Shown: positions 24,493-36,949 of the stretch, one piece after another
Layout: each line of letters starts with the position of its first letter
Numbering within the stretch: the stretch's first letter is position 1
Assembly (NCBI GenBank): GCA_012932295.1
Contig: JAAONU010000009.1
Location: 3,770,203 to 3,834,202, forward strand
From: Cyclina sinensis
Lineage: Eukaryota; Mollusca; Bivalvia; Venerida; Veneridae
DNA length: 64,000 nt
Reading direction: 5' to 3'
The notes under the pieces: generated by a model
Databases searched by the model: none
What the model was told of the DNA's origin: nothing
Seen by the model: the letters and a program-made list of their open reading frames with translations, nothing else
Position numbers and translations under genes: made by a program

Positions 24493-24528
24493 ATATGACC
24501 AGGGCCTCAATTAAGGCCCTGATATGAC
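24493..24528. repeat. 22-bp palindrome flanked by a 7-bp direct duplication
   Basis: Bases 24,500-24,521 form a near-perfect palindrome beginning cagggcct and ending aggccctg. ATATGAC occurs immediately on both sides (24,493-24,499 and 24,522-24,528). This looks like two hAT-type ends fused after loss of the interior. Confidence 0.6.
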
Positions 24529-25688
24529 CTTGGCAGTTCATGAAGTTGCTTCATAATATAAATTTGTGTTTGGGTGATTTCCCTTTTCTCTTTCATTACA
24601 AAGAAATTATGTAAACAATGTAACCAATGGGCAGTATTTAAATCATGTTCAAGTATTATTGATAATGCAAATTAGTAATGAACTTCAATAACTCATTTTT
24701 ATCTATCAATTAAGATCAAAGCCATAAAACACTTCAGAAATAAATGTCAAACAAAGCTGAGTTTAATTTGGATACTTTTAACACATATCATTTTAAAGGA
24801 ATCCAAAAACTTTACAGAAATTTACCAGGTTTATGGTGGGGGAATGAACTGAAGACTCAGTGGTAAGTTTACAACCTCAACTAAGATTTACCACTAGTGT
24901 TTTCTTTCACTATTTTGGGAAAGGTGCTAGAGAGCCTTTCTGATGAGAGAAATGTGTTGCTTAAATTTGGACTTCACATTTTGCTTTAAAATTTAAAGGT
25001 GACTGGTGGAATCCAAAAATAAAGTTGATATTAAAACAACCAAAAAAAAAAGAAGAAAAAAAAAAGATGTTTTAATGAAAACAATTTTAAAGAAATGAAA
25101 GAGGTCAAGTATGATTTTTGTTTCGTTTTTGAGTGAGGAAATTGTAACTGTCATTGTTAAAGACTCTCAAATGCATCATTTTAATTTTTTATGTGTAAAT
25201 TGGGCAAAATATATACTTTTCAACATTGGGACTGGGTTAGAAAATAAACACTAACCACCAAAGTTGTCTGCACAGTTGTTATAAGAATATAGATTGTAAC
25301 AGTGCATATTTTTGTTTAAACTTATTTATCTTATATAAATCCAGATATAACTTTCTGCAACTTTTGATTATCAGATTATATCTCTTAATCCCATTTCGAT
25401 TACTGCTAGATAGGTTTGAACCATTACCTGCCCCAAAAGTGGGATTTTGTCAAGTACCTGGAGGCTTGTACAAAGGAGAATAAAATAGTCTTAACAACTT
25501 GGATAGATATGAACACTTGTCTTTTAATGTTCAAACATTTTAAAAACATTTTACAGTTCTTCATACATACATTTATACCTAAAAATGTTAAAAATCTATG
25601 AGCAACATAACAAAATACTGTATATCTAAAATGTATCTCTGTAAAATTGGTAATGTTAGAATGTTATATAATTCATGTATAAATAGCT
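24529..25688. other. Non-coding intergenic stretch
   Basis: No exon, RNA gene or clear repeat was recognised. The 61-residue open frame near 25,416-25,601 has no family features. The upstream promoter and first non-coding exon of ICA1 should lie somewhere in 21,915-27,590 but could not be placed. Confidence 0.4.
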
Positions 25689-25870
25689 ATGCAACAGGCC
25701 AGTGGATCCAGAGGGTCAGGGGCACACCTTGGTGTAGGTATTGGATTTAACATTACAACAACAATCTTAACATTAAAATGAATATTTTTAAACAGCAATA
25801 TTAAGCCAACTGGTGGGGGATTCATGTGAACCCCATGCCCTCACCCCTTCTGGATCCTGGGTCAGCTGCT
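25689..25870. mobile_element. Small MITE-like element
   Basis: 'ggatccagagggtcagggg' near 25,704 pairs imperfectly with the complement of 'cctcaccccttctggatcc' near 25,839-25,857. The enclosed sequence is about 180 bases and non-coding. Confidence 0.5.
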
Positions 25871-25982
25871 ATGGTTTAATGCTTTCTCAGATCAAAATAC
25901 AGTTAATATACAAAATAAAATAAATCTGTATCACAGACACTTATAATAACAAAGTAAAGTATATACAAAATAATATTGTTTA

Positions 25983-26195
25983 ACCCTTAACCTGCTGGAA
26001 CTGAAAGTGATTAGCCTTTGCCACCAGTATAGAGCCAGGCCAGCCTGCACATCCATGCAGTCTAACCAGGCTCTATACTGTTGGTAGCTCAATTTTTGTA
26101 TTGTGATATTGAAATCCCTTACACTTTGAATGGACTGTTCCATATTCAAAGCTGGGCAAATCTATTACAAATATTCAGCAGGTTCAGTGGAAAAT
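25983..26195. mobile_element. Dispersed short element with AACCTGCTG ends
   Basis: It begins 'ttaacctgctggaact' and ends 'tattcagcaggttcag', with GC-richer interior words ('ccaggccagcctgcacatcc', 'aaccaggctctatactg') that I associate with a common clam short interspersed element. The family assignment is from memory. Confidence 0.55.
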
Positions 26196-26539
26196 AGTGT
26201 ATTTTCAGCAGTGTAAATGAGAATGATTACTGTATCAGTTTTTTCCATTTTTTATTTTGTATTTTTTTTTATTCAATTTGCTGATTTGCTACTGCAAAAT
26301 GTGTTTTGCTTAAATTCCATTTTACACCAGCCATGATCTTTTTTTTCAGTCAATGGTTGCCATGGCAAATAGACATGGTCAAAGTTGCCATGGAAATGTT
26401 TTTCCATGATGGAAAAGGTGAATGTATGGGCAAATGAAGATGACATAGTCACAAAGAATAAATGAGTCTGAAAAAGTTTTCAAGTGCTATATAACAAAGT
26501 AGCAGATAGCACTCTTTCTGATTCATCTCTCGAAATCAG

Positions 26540-27030
26540 AGACAGAGATAGGCAACTTCCTAGCTAGTTAAGGTCTCACGCATGCCTGCTAAGACTGTGT
26601 CTTGTAGCAAGTATAACTGGTTAACTAGTTGCCAAATTGAAACAAATTATACATTTTCTTAAAGCCTAGTCATTTGTCTATTGCTGCAGGTAAAATAATT
26701 TTAGTCCTGGTAAAAATAAATGATGCATCATGTGTTAAAGAGAACAGCAACTAATCATTTTTCACAAAACTATAAAGATGGTGTAAAACTGGGATAGTGG
26801 GTATATTCTGCCAAGTTATATTAAATTTAAGGGCTAGAAAGTTGCCAATATTTTAACTTGAAGCTATAGATGACTGTTTAAGCTTTCAAATGATGTATAC
26901 CTTAAAAGGGTTGAACAAATAGCCATTGAGTTTTAGTTGCTACAAAATGCCTAATTTTTTCACTTTTTGAGAGGCATGTGCACTATTTCAATGGAGTAAA
27001 TAGGAGCTGCTTATCTCTGTTATCTATGTC
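26540..27030. mobile_element. Possible MITE with degenerate inverted ends
   Basis: 'cagagacagagataggcaact' style sequence near 26,538-26,558 is partly complementary to 'agctgcttatctctgttatc' near 27,006-27,025. The match is interrupted, so the assignment is weak. Confidence 0.3.
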
Positions 27031-27645
27031 TCTGTCGAAATACATTCCATTCTTGTAAATAAGCCTGTCATTTATTTAATTTGCTTTTAAGTTTTTCAAA
27101 TACTGACTGTAACTCATCAACAGTAAAGCTTTGCATGATTTAACAATACTTATGAAATTCACATTATATTAACATTCATAAACAAATTAAAAACATACAC
27201 TTAATATGACAAAAGTTCGAGCTTCCAAGGTATTGAAGTAACACGTGTAAAGGACAAAAAGTCAATAAATACAGTCTTGTTATATTATGCTGTAGACCCT
27301 TTTTTTCATGTAGTGTCATCAGTATGAACTGTCTCATATAACAATGCTTAAATTTGCTGTTATGAATTCAGCAAATATTGATGAAATTCAACAGAGTTAA
27401 AAAACTTTTGTGTCCTGTTAAATTGCACTCTCTTATGCCAACAATGCAGTTAGGACAAACACCGAATTCACACCTGAATTTTTAATCCTTTAAACTTCTG
27501 TAGAATGCTTCATTGCATCCAAATCACTCTTGGATTTCTATCTTTCGGCTTATCCAGAACACTCATAAGCTCTGAATGAATTGTACAAAATGATTTTATT
27601 TCAATATTATTTGAAAATTTTTTTCTATCAAAGATTTAAAGTTAT

Positions 27646-30600
27646 TTAAGCAACTGTCTGTGCCTGGGACACTGTCTGTGGTTGAACGTGTCTGTGTGAT
27701 TCAATCCTGGCTGGAATATTCTTAAACCTGCAATAAAAATGAAAAAAAAAAATGAATGTAGTTTCAAAATATAGTTTTAATATTCATGTTATTTTGAAAA
27801 GTTACTACCTATTTTGTAAACCAAGGAAGTTATTTTTTTATCCCTGTTTAGGTGTTCCAGGTAAAAGCATGTAAAAGCATCAAAGATCATTTTGAATTAA
27901 TGCAATTTTAGATTTAGCAAATTAATGAAATTATCATGTCTGTTTCCAAGACTTACCAGTCTTTCGAAAATGCATGAGATATATTAATAATTCATATATG
28001 ACAGCAGTAAACACACTGAAATATAAGCTTTTGACAAAGCAATAAAGAAACTCTAATTGTAGCTCTAATGGTAGTGATAAATTTGACCTTTGAAAATGAA
28101 ACAAGGCTGAGACGTCTCAGAAACTGGTCTTGACCTCTGACCCTGATGAGTCATTACCAAGTCCTTAGAATATCATACTAACTTTTGACAAAACTATAAG
28201 GGTACTTTTAAATGTAGCTCTAACTTTTGACATAAGACTTCAGTATGCATTGTACTAATAACCAGCCTTGACCTTTGAAAATGAAACAGAGCTGAGCTGT
28301 CTTGACCACTGATCGACTCTGACAAGTCATTACGTTATATAGAGGATATTTGTTTGTTTTTGTGGAAGATGAGAATTTATTTCATCGAGTGAACACCATA
28401 TGTGATATTTTCACGAGTGGCGCAGCCACGAGTGAAAATATCAACATATGGTGTTCACGAGATGAAATAAATTCCCATCTTCCACTAAAAAACAAACAAA
28501 TTTTCTTTTTATTTTATGCCAACACGTCAAAAATGTTTTTTTTTTATGATATTTTTAATCAGGGCCTTCAATAAATTCCCCATGGTTAGCCCCAAATCAG
28601 TTAATGCGTACTTTGGTTACTCCGCACAAAAAAAAGTGCAGACAATCTCCAATACATAAGATAACTTTACTTCTGCTGAAATAAACTGAATACACTTTCA
28701 TCAAATAACATTTATTTTTGTCTACACAGTTTATCAATATTTATTGAATTTTTGCCATACATACTTTAATTATAAAAGCGGATTAATACCGAGTAATATT
28801 CAATAAATTGAATTGAAAGTCGGCCATATTGGATATTGTCCATGTGAGTTATGTAAACAAATCAGACATTTTAAATAATTTATGGGGAATTTCATCATTG
28901 TTCACAACTAGTTAGGCTCAGGAATTCAATATTATAATTGGATTTAACAAGGTAAATACATTTCACTCGCTGTCACAGTCTGAAATACAGCGAATTCTCT
29001 TGTGGTGGGGAAATTCCTGAAGTTTCATCAAGCAGTAGTTCCGGCACAAACAGTGTATTATCAAAATGGTAATTAACTGATTCAAAACAGTGTATTATCA
29101 CTTTTATCTCACTGATATTTCCCTATATTTCATTGGTAGGCATAAAATAAATTGAAATACCCTACTACAATGATATGAACTGAATCAATTATGAGATATC
29201 ATTAGAAACTTCTAAGCAAAATTTAATACATGCAGAGTTGAAAACATTTTCATTTCTTTGGTGCAGTCAAATGTCAAAATATTGAATTAAACAGGAGACG
29301 AAACCTACCTTGTCATTTTAAATGGATCTTTCACAGGTGGCTTTTGCAGCTTGGCTTCTCGTAATCTTTGTGCCTCGTTCTGTCGTACTGAATAACCTTG
29401 CTTGCCCTCTGATGGTCTTGATGATTGTTGAGTCTCTTGAGCCCTGAGATAATGAAATTCTGTTTCATTCTCTTTGACTTTAAAATACTTTTGCATCTTT
29501 ACTTACCTAAATGGTTTATGATAGAGCTTAGATGCCATCAAATGAAATTTTGAAAGAATGAAACTGCAAAAGCATTCTTCGGTTCATCCAGTGCTTTTGG
29601 CTACAAGATAATCTGTGATATTATGAAAAAGATGATCAGGCTAGATATAGGTTGAAGTTCTGTGGAAGGATCTTTTAAAACTTAAATGGGACTTGTTCAA
29701 ATCACAGTCTGAGAAAAGATGACAATTGCAGTTTATGTAACTGATTTTTGAAGTAGTTGACTCAATAAGTTTACCTTATATGGGGTTCGGAATGTATGAC
29801 ACCCGACTGTTTGCCGAAATTAACTGTGTACTCTGACTGTATCTTGTGATCGTCCATATGTGGTGGAATGTGAGTCATCTGTTTATGTCTATTACGACCA
29901 ATGTCCTGTTTTTCTTGCCACAACTTTAACTGATCTTGCCATTCCCGTTCGTATGCATAGCCAAGGATTTTGCTGATTTTAGGTTTGTCATTTGTATCTG
30001 TCACTGGCCTGTAGACAATAAAGCTGCTATATGAGCGTGCACACTGACTAAAGATAATTCTATCAAAAATGCAGGAGTAAATACCAATACTGAGAAATGA
30101 AATGTTTTCTAGAACAAAATATTCATGATTTACATTTCAAAGGTATGCAGTGTTGCACAGAAAAAAGGAAAGTGCATTTTCTAACAAATTATAGAAGAAA
30201 AATATTTTTACCGACTGTAAAATGTGTGTGTGATACTAAAAATAGGTTTTTGATTAAGGAATTTGTACACAAAGAACAATTCAATATAATTTCAACAAAC
30301 AATTTCAATGTATTTTAGCTTATGAATACAAAGCAAAGGCCAATAACTCTTGATTAAATTTCAACCGAAGCCATTTCCAATTTAAACAAACATACATCAA
30401 ACCAAAACTATACAAAGTCTGTTAGTTGTTGCAAAATTCATTAGAAGTCAATTTCTAAACCCTTTATTCTTTTTCTTCTGCCTTTACAAAAAAAATTACT
30501 ATCTATTAATTTCTAAAAATGATAATACGGCAAAATAGTATGTGACAAGTATTCATACCAAATATTGCTACAAGTATACAAATCATGTTAGAAAGCAAGC

Positions 30601-33600
30601 TATTTTTCTATATTATGCAAATCTTGAACATCATGGTCATCTGTACCCTTCATACTCACTTCTTCTTTTTGGTGTCTTTTTTATCCGGTCTTTTAACAAA
30701 AAAACATTTTTTTAATAGTTTCATCAAATTTTGTCATTAGTTTTTACCTGTTCACATTACATTCTGTTTTCAGTCTGTTTAAGATATGTTCTAGGAGACA
30801 ATAGGTACTTAAAATGTGAATGATTGTCAGCATTTTTAAAATAAAGAATTTTCCTTTGACTGTTCTAAAAAGGATTTTCTTTTTAAATATAAAGAATGCT
30901 AAAAATGCTGGTCAGTTAAATCTTCAAACCATCTTCATTGCTAAATAATATCACAAATATTTGAAAACAGTAGCAGAGTTATGATAAAATATTTTTATTT
31001 TTGATAAATACAGCGGTTAAGACTTGAGAATAATCAGCCTTATTCAGTTGTACTGAAATTCCTGGATCTTTGAATTGTAAGTTTTTTTATTTCTTGTTTT
31101 TTAATTTTTTCATTGTTACTGAAATCTTACATTGGCAAGTATTTGAGTGGACGTGGCCCTTTCCCTGGATCTGTTTGGGCTGATGACGGCTTGTTCTTTG
31201 GCAAGCGCAATGGTTTTCCACTTCGTACTCCATATCCGTGTTTCTTGACTTCTGGTAATTTAACTGTCTTGTCGGTGGCATGCTGACCAGGTTCCCGCTC
31301 AAATACAGATAGTTTGTCATAGCCGATTGGTCCTCGGGCTGGACGTTCGTACAGCTTGCCGTCATCGGCCTTGTATGCCTCATGAACCATGTACTCGGGT
31401 CGAAGAAAGTCATACTCTCTGAAATTTTGAAAGAGTCTTTATAGAATAGTCTAGAAATTTTCTTTTCCCACTGAAAAATCACTATAACTGCCTTTAAATT
31501 TCAAGCTCTGAATTAAACAAATTTGACTGATCTATCAGACTGGAATGATTATATTTAGGATTATTATAGAATATGGTGAGAAAAAAATGTATTTACTTTT
31601 CCTGAAAATTACAGTAACTGCCTTTAAATTTCTAGTTCTTACTTAAACATTTAATATACTCATGGGCAGTAAGAGTACGTTTTTCTTGATGTTTTTTTTT
31701 CTCTCCTTTTTGTGCCTAAAAAGGGCTTAAGATTTACTGTTCTAGTTACATTCAGTTAGTATTATGTTTTAAAACTTTTTGCTGAAATAATCAGTTTAAA
31801 ATCTGAGCAACTATTAATAAAAACATTAAAGACTGTTTAAAATTAACAAAGCAATAACACAGAATATCATGCATTAGCTTAAAAGTGACTATATATAATT
31901 AACAGTTCATAGGGATTCGTTCTAAGAACAATAGCACATAAGAAATTATTTCAAGATCATATTTACTCCACTAATTTCATTCATGGTTATAGAATACAGA
32001 AAAGTGAAAAGACAAGACTTCTTACATTTCATTTTTCTTTTTTTCTGCAGCGTCTTCCATTGCGTTATCTTCCAAGTAGAACCACTCATTTCTCGGGTAA
32101 TATACTGGCTCTTTTTTATCAGGGTTGTTCTCTTTCATTTGTAATAAGTCTAAAGAAATATCAATTATAAGGATTACAGTTTCACAAGATGTACTCAAGA
32201 AAATGTAAAATAGAATTCTTGTAATATATTATTTCAACAGCAAAAATTGTCCCTGGCACTTTTTCTCTCGATTTTTATTTCTGAGACGGTAACTGTAATT
32301 ATTAAATATAATTCAGTTATTTTTCAAACGACGTTTTACCTAGTGTTACATGCACTTTGCAAGCTTGTGATTTTTCTAATGCAAATAAACCTGGGTGATC
32401 AAATTAATGGTACAAAATTAATTTAATTCTAAATTGGATAATTACACTCACAGTCTTGCAAAGGGAAGTGAGGAGCACATAGTAATTTGTTTTATTTCAT
32501 ATAATACAATTCACACAACATTATTAGAAATGTTCTTTAACTTCAATGCCTTAGTCACAAAGTTTAGTGCAAAAATCGAAAAAAAATAACAAATTAATTC
32601 TATATGACCTTGACCTTGCTAAGAAATTACTGCATTCAGTTTGGCCTGACTTGTGGTCATTACTGATCCAAGCAATCTTTTAATATAAATACATATTGTG
32701 CTTCAGCCATAAACAAGGGCTGAATGAAAATTATACCATAAAATCAAAATTAATTGCATAGAATGCATTTAAATAAGTGCTCTTTTTCACATGTCAAAAT
32801 AATTTCATTTTGGATTAGACAATTAAAAAAAAAAATTACGTAACATTTACATTTAGTAAAACATCTGAAGTTCTTACTTGCTCTGCCTCCTTGTTTAGCT
32901 AGCCTGATATATTTTGTGTCTGTGTCTCTGAACAAGGGTCTAGGAGGATCCTCAGGGGGTCCATAATCTTCCGCAAGGCCTGGGACCTGTGACATAGGAG
33001 GGTACAATACTGGCTCATTTGAACGACGCCTTGCTGGAGCATGATAAAACCAACCTGAAACAATAAAAACATTCTATTAGAATTGTTTGTACCAATATCA
33101 TTTTTTTTTGTATTCTAAAAATACCATCCAACAAAAACGAAAGAAATGGCATACTTCCAACTTATTTCATTCCAAACTTTAACTGCATCAAACATAATAC
33201 AAGCCTTAAATTCATAAGAGTAGACTTCTAAAAATATTCAAACAACTTTTAGGCAAAACCAGTTTTTTTCATGTTTCTGTGATAACAGTTAAGGTGTATT
33301 GGTACTTTACTTTACATACTACTAAAGAGGTTACCTCAAATTTATAAATATACATTAAGTTAAGAAATACACCTTTTTGAAATATTAGATTTAATTCTCC
33401 CTAAACAGTGTCCTACTTGAACAAGTTATAACTGTCTTCATGATTAATTTAACATTATGGTGTGTTAAATTATTCTGAGATTCAAATGTAATTTTCAATA
33501 CAAAAAAACCCTAACTGAAATCACAAAGCGATGAAGCAAACAATTTTCAAGATAAAGTGAGTCAAATTTTCCTGAAAATGTCAAAGAAATTGATTTAAAA

Positions 33601-36278
33601 GCTAAAGACAATATAGACTGTGTGCTGAAACACCAATTGCAACATGCTGAGTGTGCATATAAAGTCACATATATAGAAACAACAAATAAGTTAAAAGTTG
33701 TAATAATTGAAATGCTGAAAAGGACTATAAAAAAAAAAATCATTCTGGTTTTTTTTGAAATCTAGATCCGATTTTATGACCTTATATTGGACTTCTCTAT
33801 CAGATTATTAGATTAGCAATAAAAGGAGTAAAAATACAATTAACTGAATGATTAATTTAACATTTTTATGAATTTTGGGAAATATTTAATATCATCTTTG
33901 TTTCTCAGGTTGTGTATTTTTTATGTTCAGTGCACATAGTCATAACAAACAGTTTGTGTATAAAATTCACAACAGAATTTTTTACCATTGCCCCTAGTAG
34001 CTGTAAACAGAAACAAAAATAGAACAACAAGTCAAAAAGAAACCTGCTCCAGTCTTGAACAGAAGTTTCCAGTTCCTTAAGGCTATGCTGATAAAAAAGA
34101 AGCAGTTGTATGTTTTTAATTTTTTGTTGTTGATAACTTTAATTTAACTGCAAATAAAAGATTTGATTGATCAACACACATAATACTGCAGACTTGAGGG
34201 TTTTTTTTGTGCACAGAAAGGCACAACCAAAAGATGTTTTGTGTTTGCATCAGATTGGAAAACCAAACAAAATGATGAAGACAATATAAGAAGTGAATTT
34301 CCAATGCTTCATTTACTGTACCTGGTTGATTGTTATCATCATCAGAGTAATCATCTATAAAAGAGTGGAAAATTGATATTTCTTGGAACAAAGATAATAA
34401 TTTTTCACATTCAATATTAATATCCATAAAATTTAAGACTTTCAAGCCCTTAGTTAATATACCCTGGTCCAATTTCAGTTCTTAGCCTGTGTAATTGTAA
34501 TCTATATGCCTTATGTCTGTCTCACAAAGAGATCTCTTAATTTATACTTTTGTTTTCAACCATAAGATTTACTGATATAATATTTTTAGTCTTGATTGCA
34601 GATGAAAATCATAAATGACAAAATGTACTTTGTTGTAGTTTGCAGTTGAAATATTCCAACATACACAAAGTTTGGATGGTTTTGAATCAGGCAGAATCTG
34701 TTATACTGTTGAAAATAGCTAGGACGAAGACAGTGGTGGAACCCAAAACAGTAGTTATTGATTTTTCAATACACATACAAGTCCGTAATTTTTTTACTAG
34801 GTTTATTATATAAAAGCACCAGAATAGAAATAAATAATACTTGTCTAAAATTTTTACATATTCTGAAAGATGAATGATATCTTTCAATTAAAATTTATTT
34901 ATTATTTGTGAAATAATCATCATATAAATAAGCATAAAAGTAGTGGCAAAATCCTGTTGCAACAGTTCTCCATATATGTTTGGGGCAAGTGTAGTCCAAC
35001 TAATTGTAAGCAAGTCAAGATATTGTGTAATATTTTGTATGGGGCAATATCTCTAACCCAAAACCAAAATATCTCAGAATATGCTGTGTCATTTGAATTA
35101 TTTTGACTATGGCAAGTGGAGATATATTACCAAAACAAAATTACTTCAACTTCAACTTAATACTGCCAAAAGTCAATACTGACTATACTAGGCAGGCGAT
35201 TAGCTCAATGTTTCCTAAAACTAAGTAAAATTGATTATTTACAAGTGATGTTAGATATCTACCATGAAAATATACAAAATCATAGTATAAAAATGTCAAT
35301 CAAGGATTGTGACAAACACTTTCAAAACTTTTGTTATGACACTAAATCTGTCAATTTATACCCGACATCACTATTCTCGCGGTATCACTAATCTCGCGGT
35401 ATGTCAGTCGCGCCATATGGGCTGTGTTTACAAACAAAGTTTGTGACCAATTTTTCTCCCGCGAAGACATAACGCTCTAACTTGCAATCATGAGCAGTTT
35501 CTTGGAAAGTTTTAGTCCATACTTTAAAAAAATCCCATTACGATGCATTCGTTTCCCAGACGAGTAATTTTGTGACAGTGGCTCCGTAAACAGTGTTCAT
35601 TTAGTATTAATTTTGATGTTGAATAACAATTTATCTTTTTTAAGCAATGTTTGATCATTCCCATTAGTGATTCGTTGACAGACTATAAACATTAACTGCA
35701 ATATAATGTTCTAGAACCTTTTGACCTATTTACCGCGAGATTAGTGATATGACGTAATTCAACAATATGGCTGCCCACTGTGATAAATTTTCCACATGAT
35801 TGATTTTCTTGACATATTTAAATGGCATTTTACACATTCGGCGATGGAAAAAGGATGAAATATTGTAATGATTACCAAAATTACTAATGTTTATTGTTTG
35901 CTTTTTAATTAAAGTTAGCCAAACGGTAAGTACCGCGAGATTACAGATGAGCAGTATACAATAAAAAAGTTTGGAAAGATTTCTTTTACCCAATTTTCGC
36001 TACTGCAATCACATACAAATTTACCAAGTACGTAACAACTGGGATCATGTAAGAACTTCTGATAAACAAATTACACAGAAGTAAGTCAAATACAGAAATC
36101 GAAGTTTTCTAAAATACTGCCTAATTACAGTTATCCAAAAATGTGATGGAAATGTCTCAGCTGAGTACCACCACACTTTCCCCAAAAGAGGAATTCTGAC
36201 AAATGTTGTTGACAATTTTCACCTAAAATATAGACATAAACAATCACCTGCTTCATTTACATTCGGATTTACCGACAT
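27646..36278 (-). CDS. C7orf57: C7orf57-like protein, probably ciliary/axonemal
   Basis: Eight minus-strand exons: 36,248-36,278 (ATG at 36,278-36,276), 34,322-34,354, 32,878-33,054, 32,026-32,149, 31,131-31,418, 29,775-30,008, 29,309-29,443 and 27,646-27,727 (TAA at 27,648-27,646). They total 1,104 bases, an exact 367-residue reading frame. An AATAAA (complement at 27,595-27,600) follows. Recognition rests on blocks I recall from human C7orf57: 'GWFYHAP', 'SQVPGLAEDYG', 'RDTDTKYIRLAKQGGRANLL', 'YPRNEWFYLED' and 'RPEYMVHEAY'. The family is a conserved protein of unknown function (I recall a DUF5524 entry) found mainly in ciliated animals. A ciliary role is inferred from that distribution and from the X-box upstream. 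No membrane segment or signal peptide is seen; the protein is basic, proline-rich and extended. The fifth exon runs into an in-frame TAA if the donor at 31,130 is not used. A 30-base optional exon may sit at 30,660-30,689. Confidence 0.8.
28027..28333. repeat. Tandem duplication of about 150-170 bp
   Basis: Two diverged copies share 'ttttgacaaa', 'tgtagctctaa', 'gacctttgaaaatgaaaca' and 'gagctg/gagacg' in the same order (about 28,027-28,165 and 28,187-28,333). They lie in the last intron of the C7orf57-like gene. Confidence 0.6.
28348..28501. repeat. Long foldback palindrome with GTGGCGCAGCCAC core
   Basis: Arms of about 75-80 bases on each side of 'gagtggcgcagccacgag' (centre about 28,431) are complementary with only a few mismatches and single-base gaps. 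For example 'gtggaagatgagaattta' on the left pairs with 'taaattcccatcttccac' on the right. It lies in an intron of the C7orf57-like gene. Confidence 0.9.
30660..30689 (-). other. Candidate 30-nt cassette microexon of the C7orf57-like gene
   Basis: On the minus strand a T-rich tract ending in 'gttaaaag' precedes 30 bases that end at a strong donor (GAA|GTGAGT). The phase is 2 on both sides, matching the flanking exons 31,131-31,418 and 29,775-30,008. Inclusion adds ten residues, mostly lysine (PDKKDTKKK). Usage cannot be told from sequence alone. Confidence 0.5.
35376..35939. repeat. Cluster of CTCGCGGTA motifs with an 18-bp inverted pair
   Basis: CTCGCGGTA occurs at 35,376-35,384 and 35,393-35,401, and its complement at 35,731-35,739 and 35,931-35,939. 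The 18 bases at 35,384-35,401 are perfectly inverted at 35,731-35,748. The cluster is CpG-bearing in an otherwise AT-rich first intron of the C7orf57-like gene. It could be a small mobile element or a regulatory cluster. Confidence 0.6.
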
Positions 36279-36351
36279 CTTAGGGATGCAATTCAAAGTT
36301 TAAAGTTTAAATTTCCGCTACTTGCTGTTTTCATGCGTCAATAGTTTGTAT

Positions 36352-36364
36352 GTAACCAGGCAAC
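36352..36364. promoter_or_regulatory. X-box-like RFX site upstream of the C7orf57-like gene
   Basis: GTAACCAGGCAAC fits the X-box form GTNRCC-N-RGYAAC exactly, with a one-base spacer. It lies 75 bases upstream of the predicted ATG at 36,278. X-boxes close to the start codon mark ciliary genes controlled by RFX factors, which suits the predicted ciliary role. Activity is inferred. Confidence 0.6.
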
Positions 36365-36949
36365 GCAGAGCTAGTCAATGTTGGCCGTCTAGTCGAACTA
36401 TAATATTAATTAAAATTCAGTAAGCAACCTATTAATCTTTCCTTTAATTGACAAAAATACTTTTATTCTTTTTCAATTGTCTTTCATACATGAAAATTAA
36501 GTAATTTTAACTTTATTTTACCGAATTTAATACTACGATTACTAGTTAGCAGACGAAACAGATTTTTGCATCGTTACCGTCACAACGCGACGTATTAGAA
36601 GGAAAACATCTTTTAAAAATGATCAAATTTTAGTTTGTACACGAAAGAAATATGACAATCCTGATTTAAAAAAAGGAGTGGAATAAAGTTTGACAAAAGT
36701 AAGAAAATAAAGGATCAAGACGCAAACGGTCGGCTAGAAATATTTCTAGAACTGATCAGTAAAGATCTAACAGGGCTATTTCAAAAGTAATTTTAATTCA
36801 ATACTTGTCTAAAATGAACTAAAGAATCACAAAAGATACTTGAAATTCTAGTTTTAACATGTTTGTTTTTTGATAGCCCATTCTTCTGCGTCTGAACTGT
36901 CATTGATGTTGAATTAAACAGATATAGGTCGACACATTAAGTTCTTTTT

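Noticed and set aside
28562..28600. Second hAT end ('cagggccttcaataaa')
   Set aside because: It resembles the 19,152 terminus but no matching opposite end or duplication was found nearby.
31127..31129. TAA taken as the end of the C7orf57-like gene
   Set aside because: A GTAAGA donor overlaps it, and splicing to 30,008 continues in frame through three further exons to a stop followed by AATAAA. A short isoform remains possible.
34116..34472. 118-residue minus-strand open frame
   Set aside because: Only the 33-base exon 34,322-34,354 inside it is supported, by splice sites and phase; the rest is intron.
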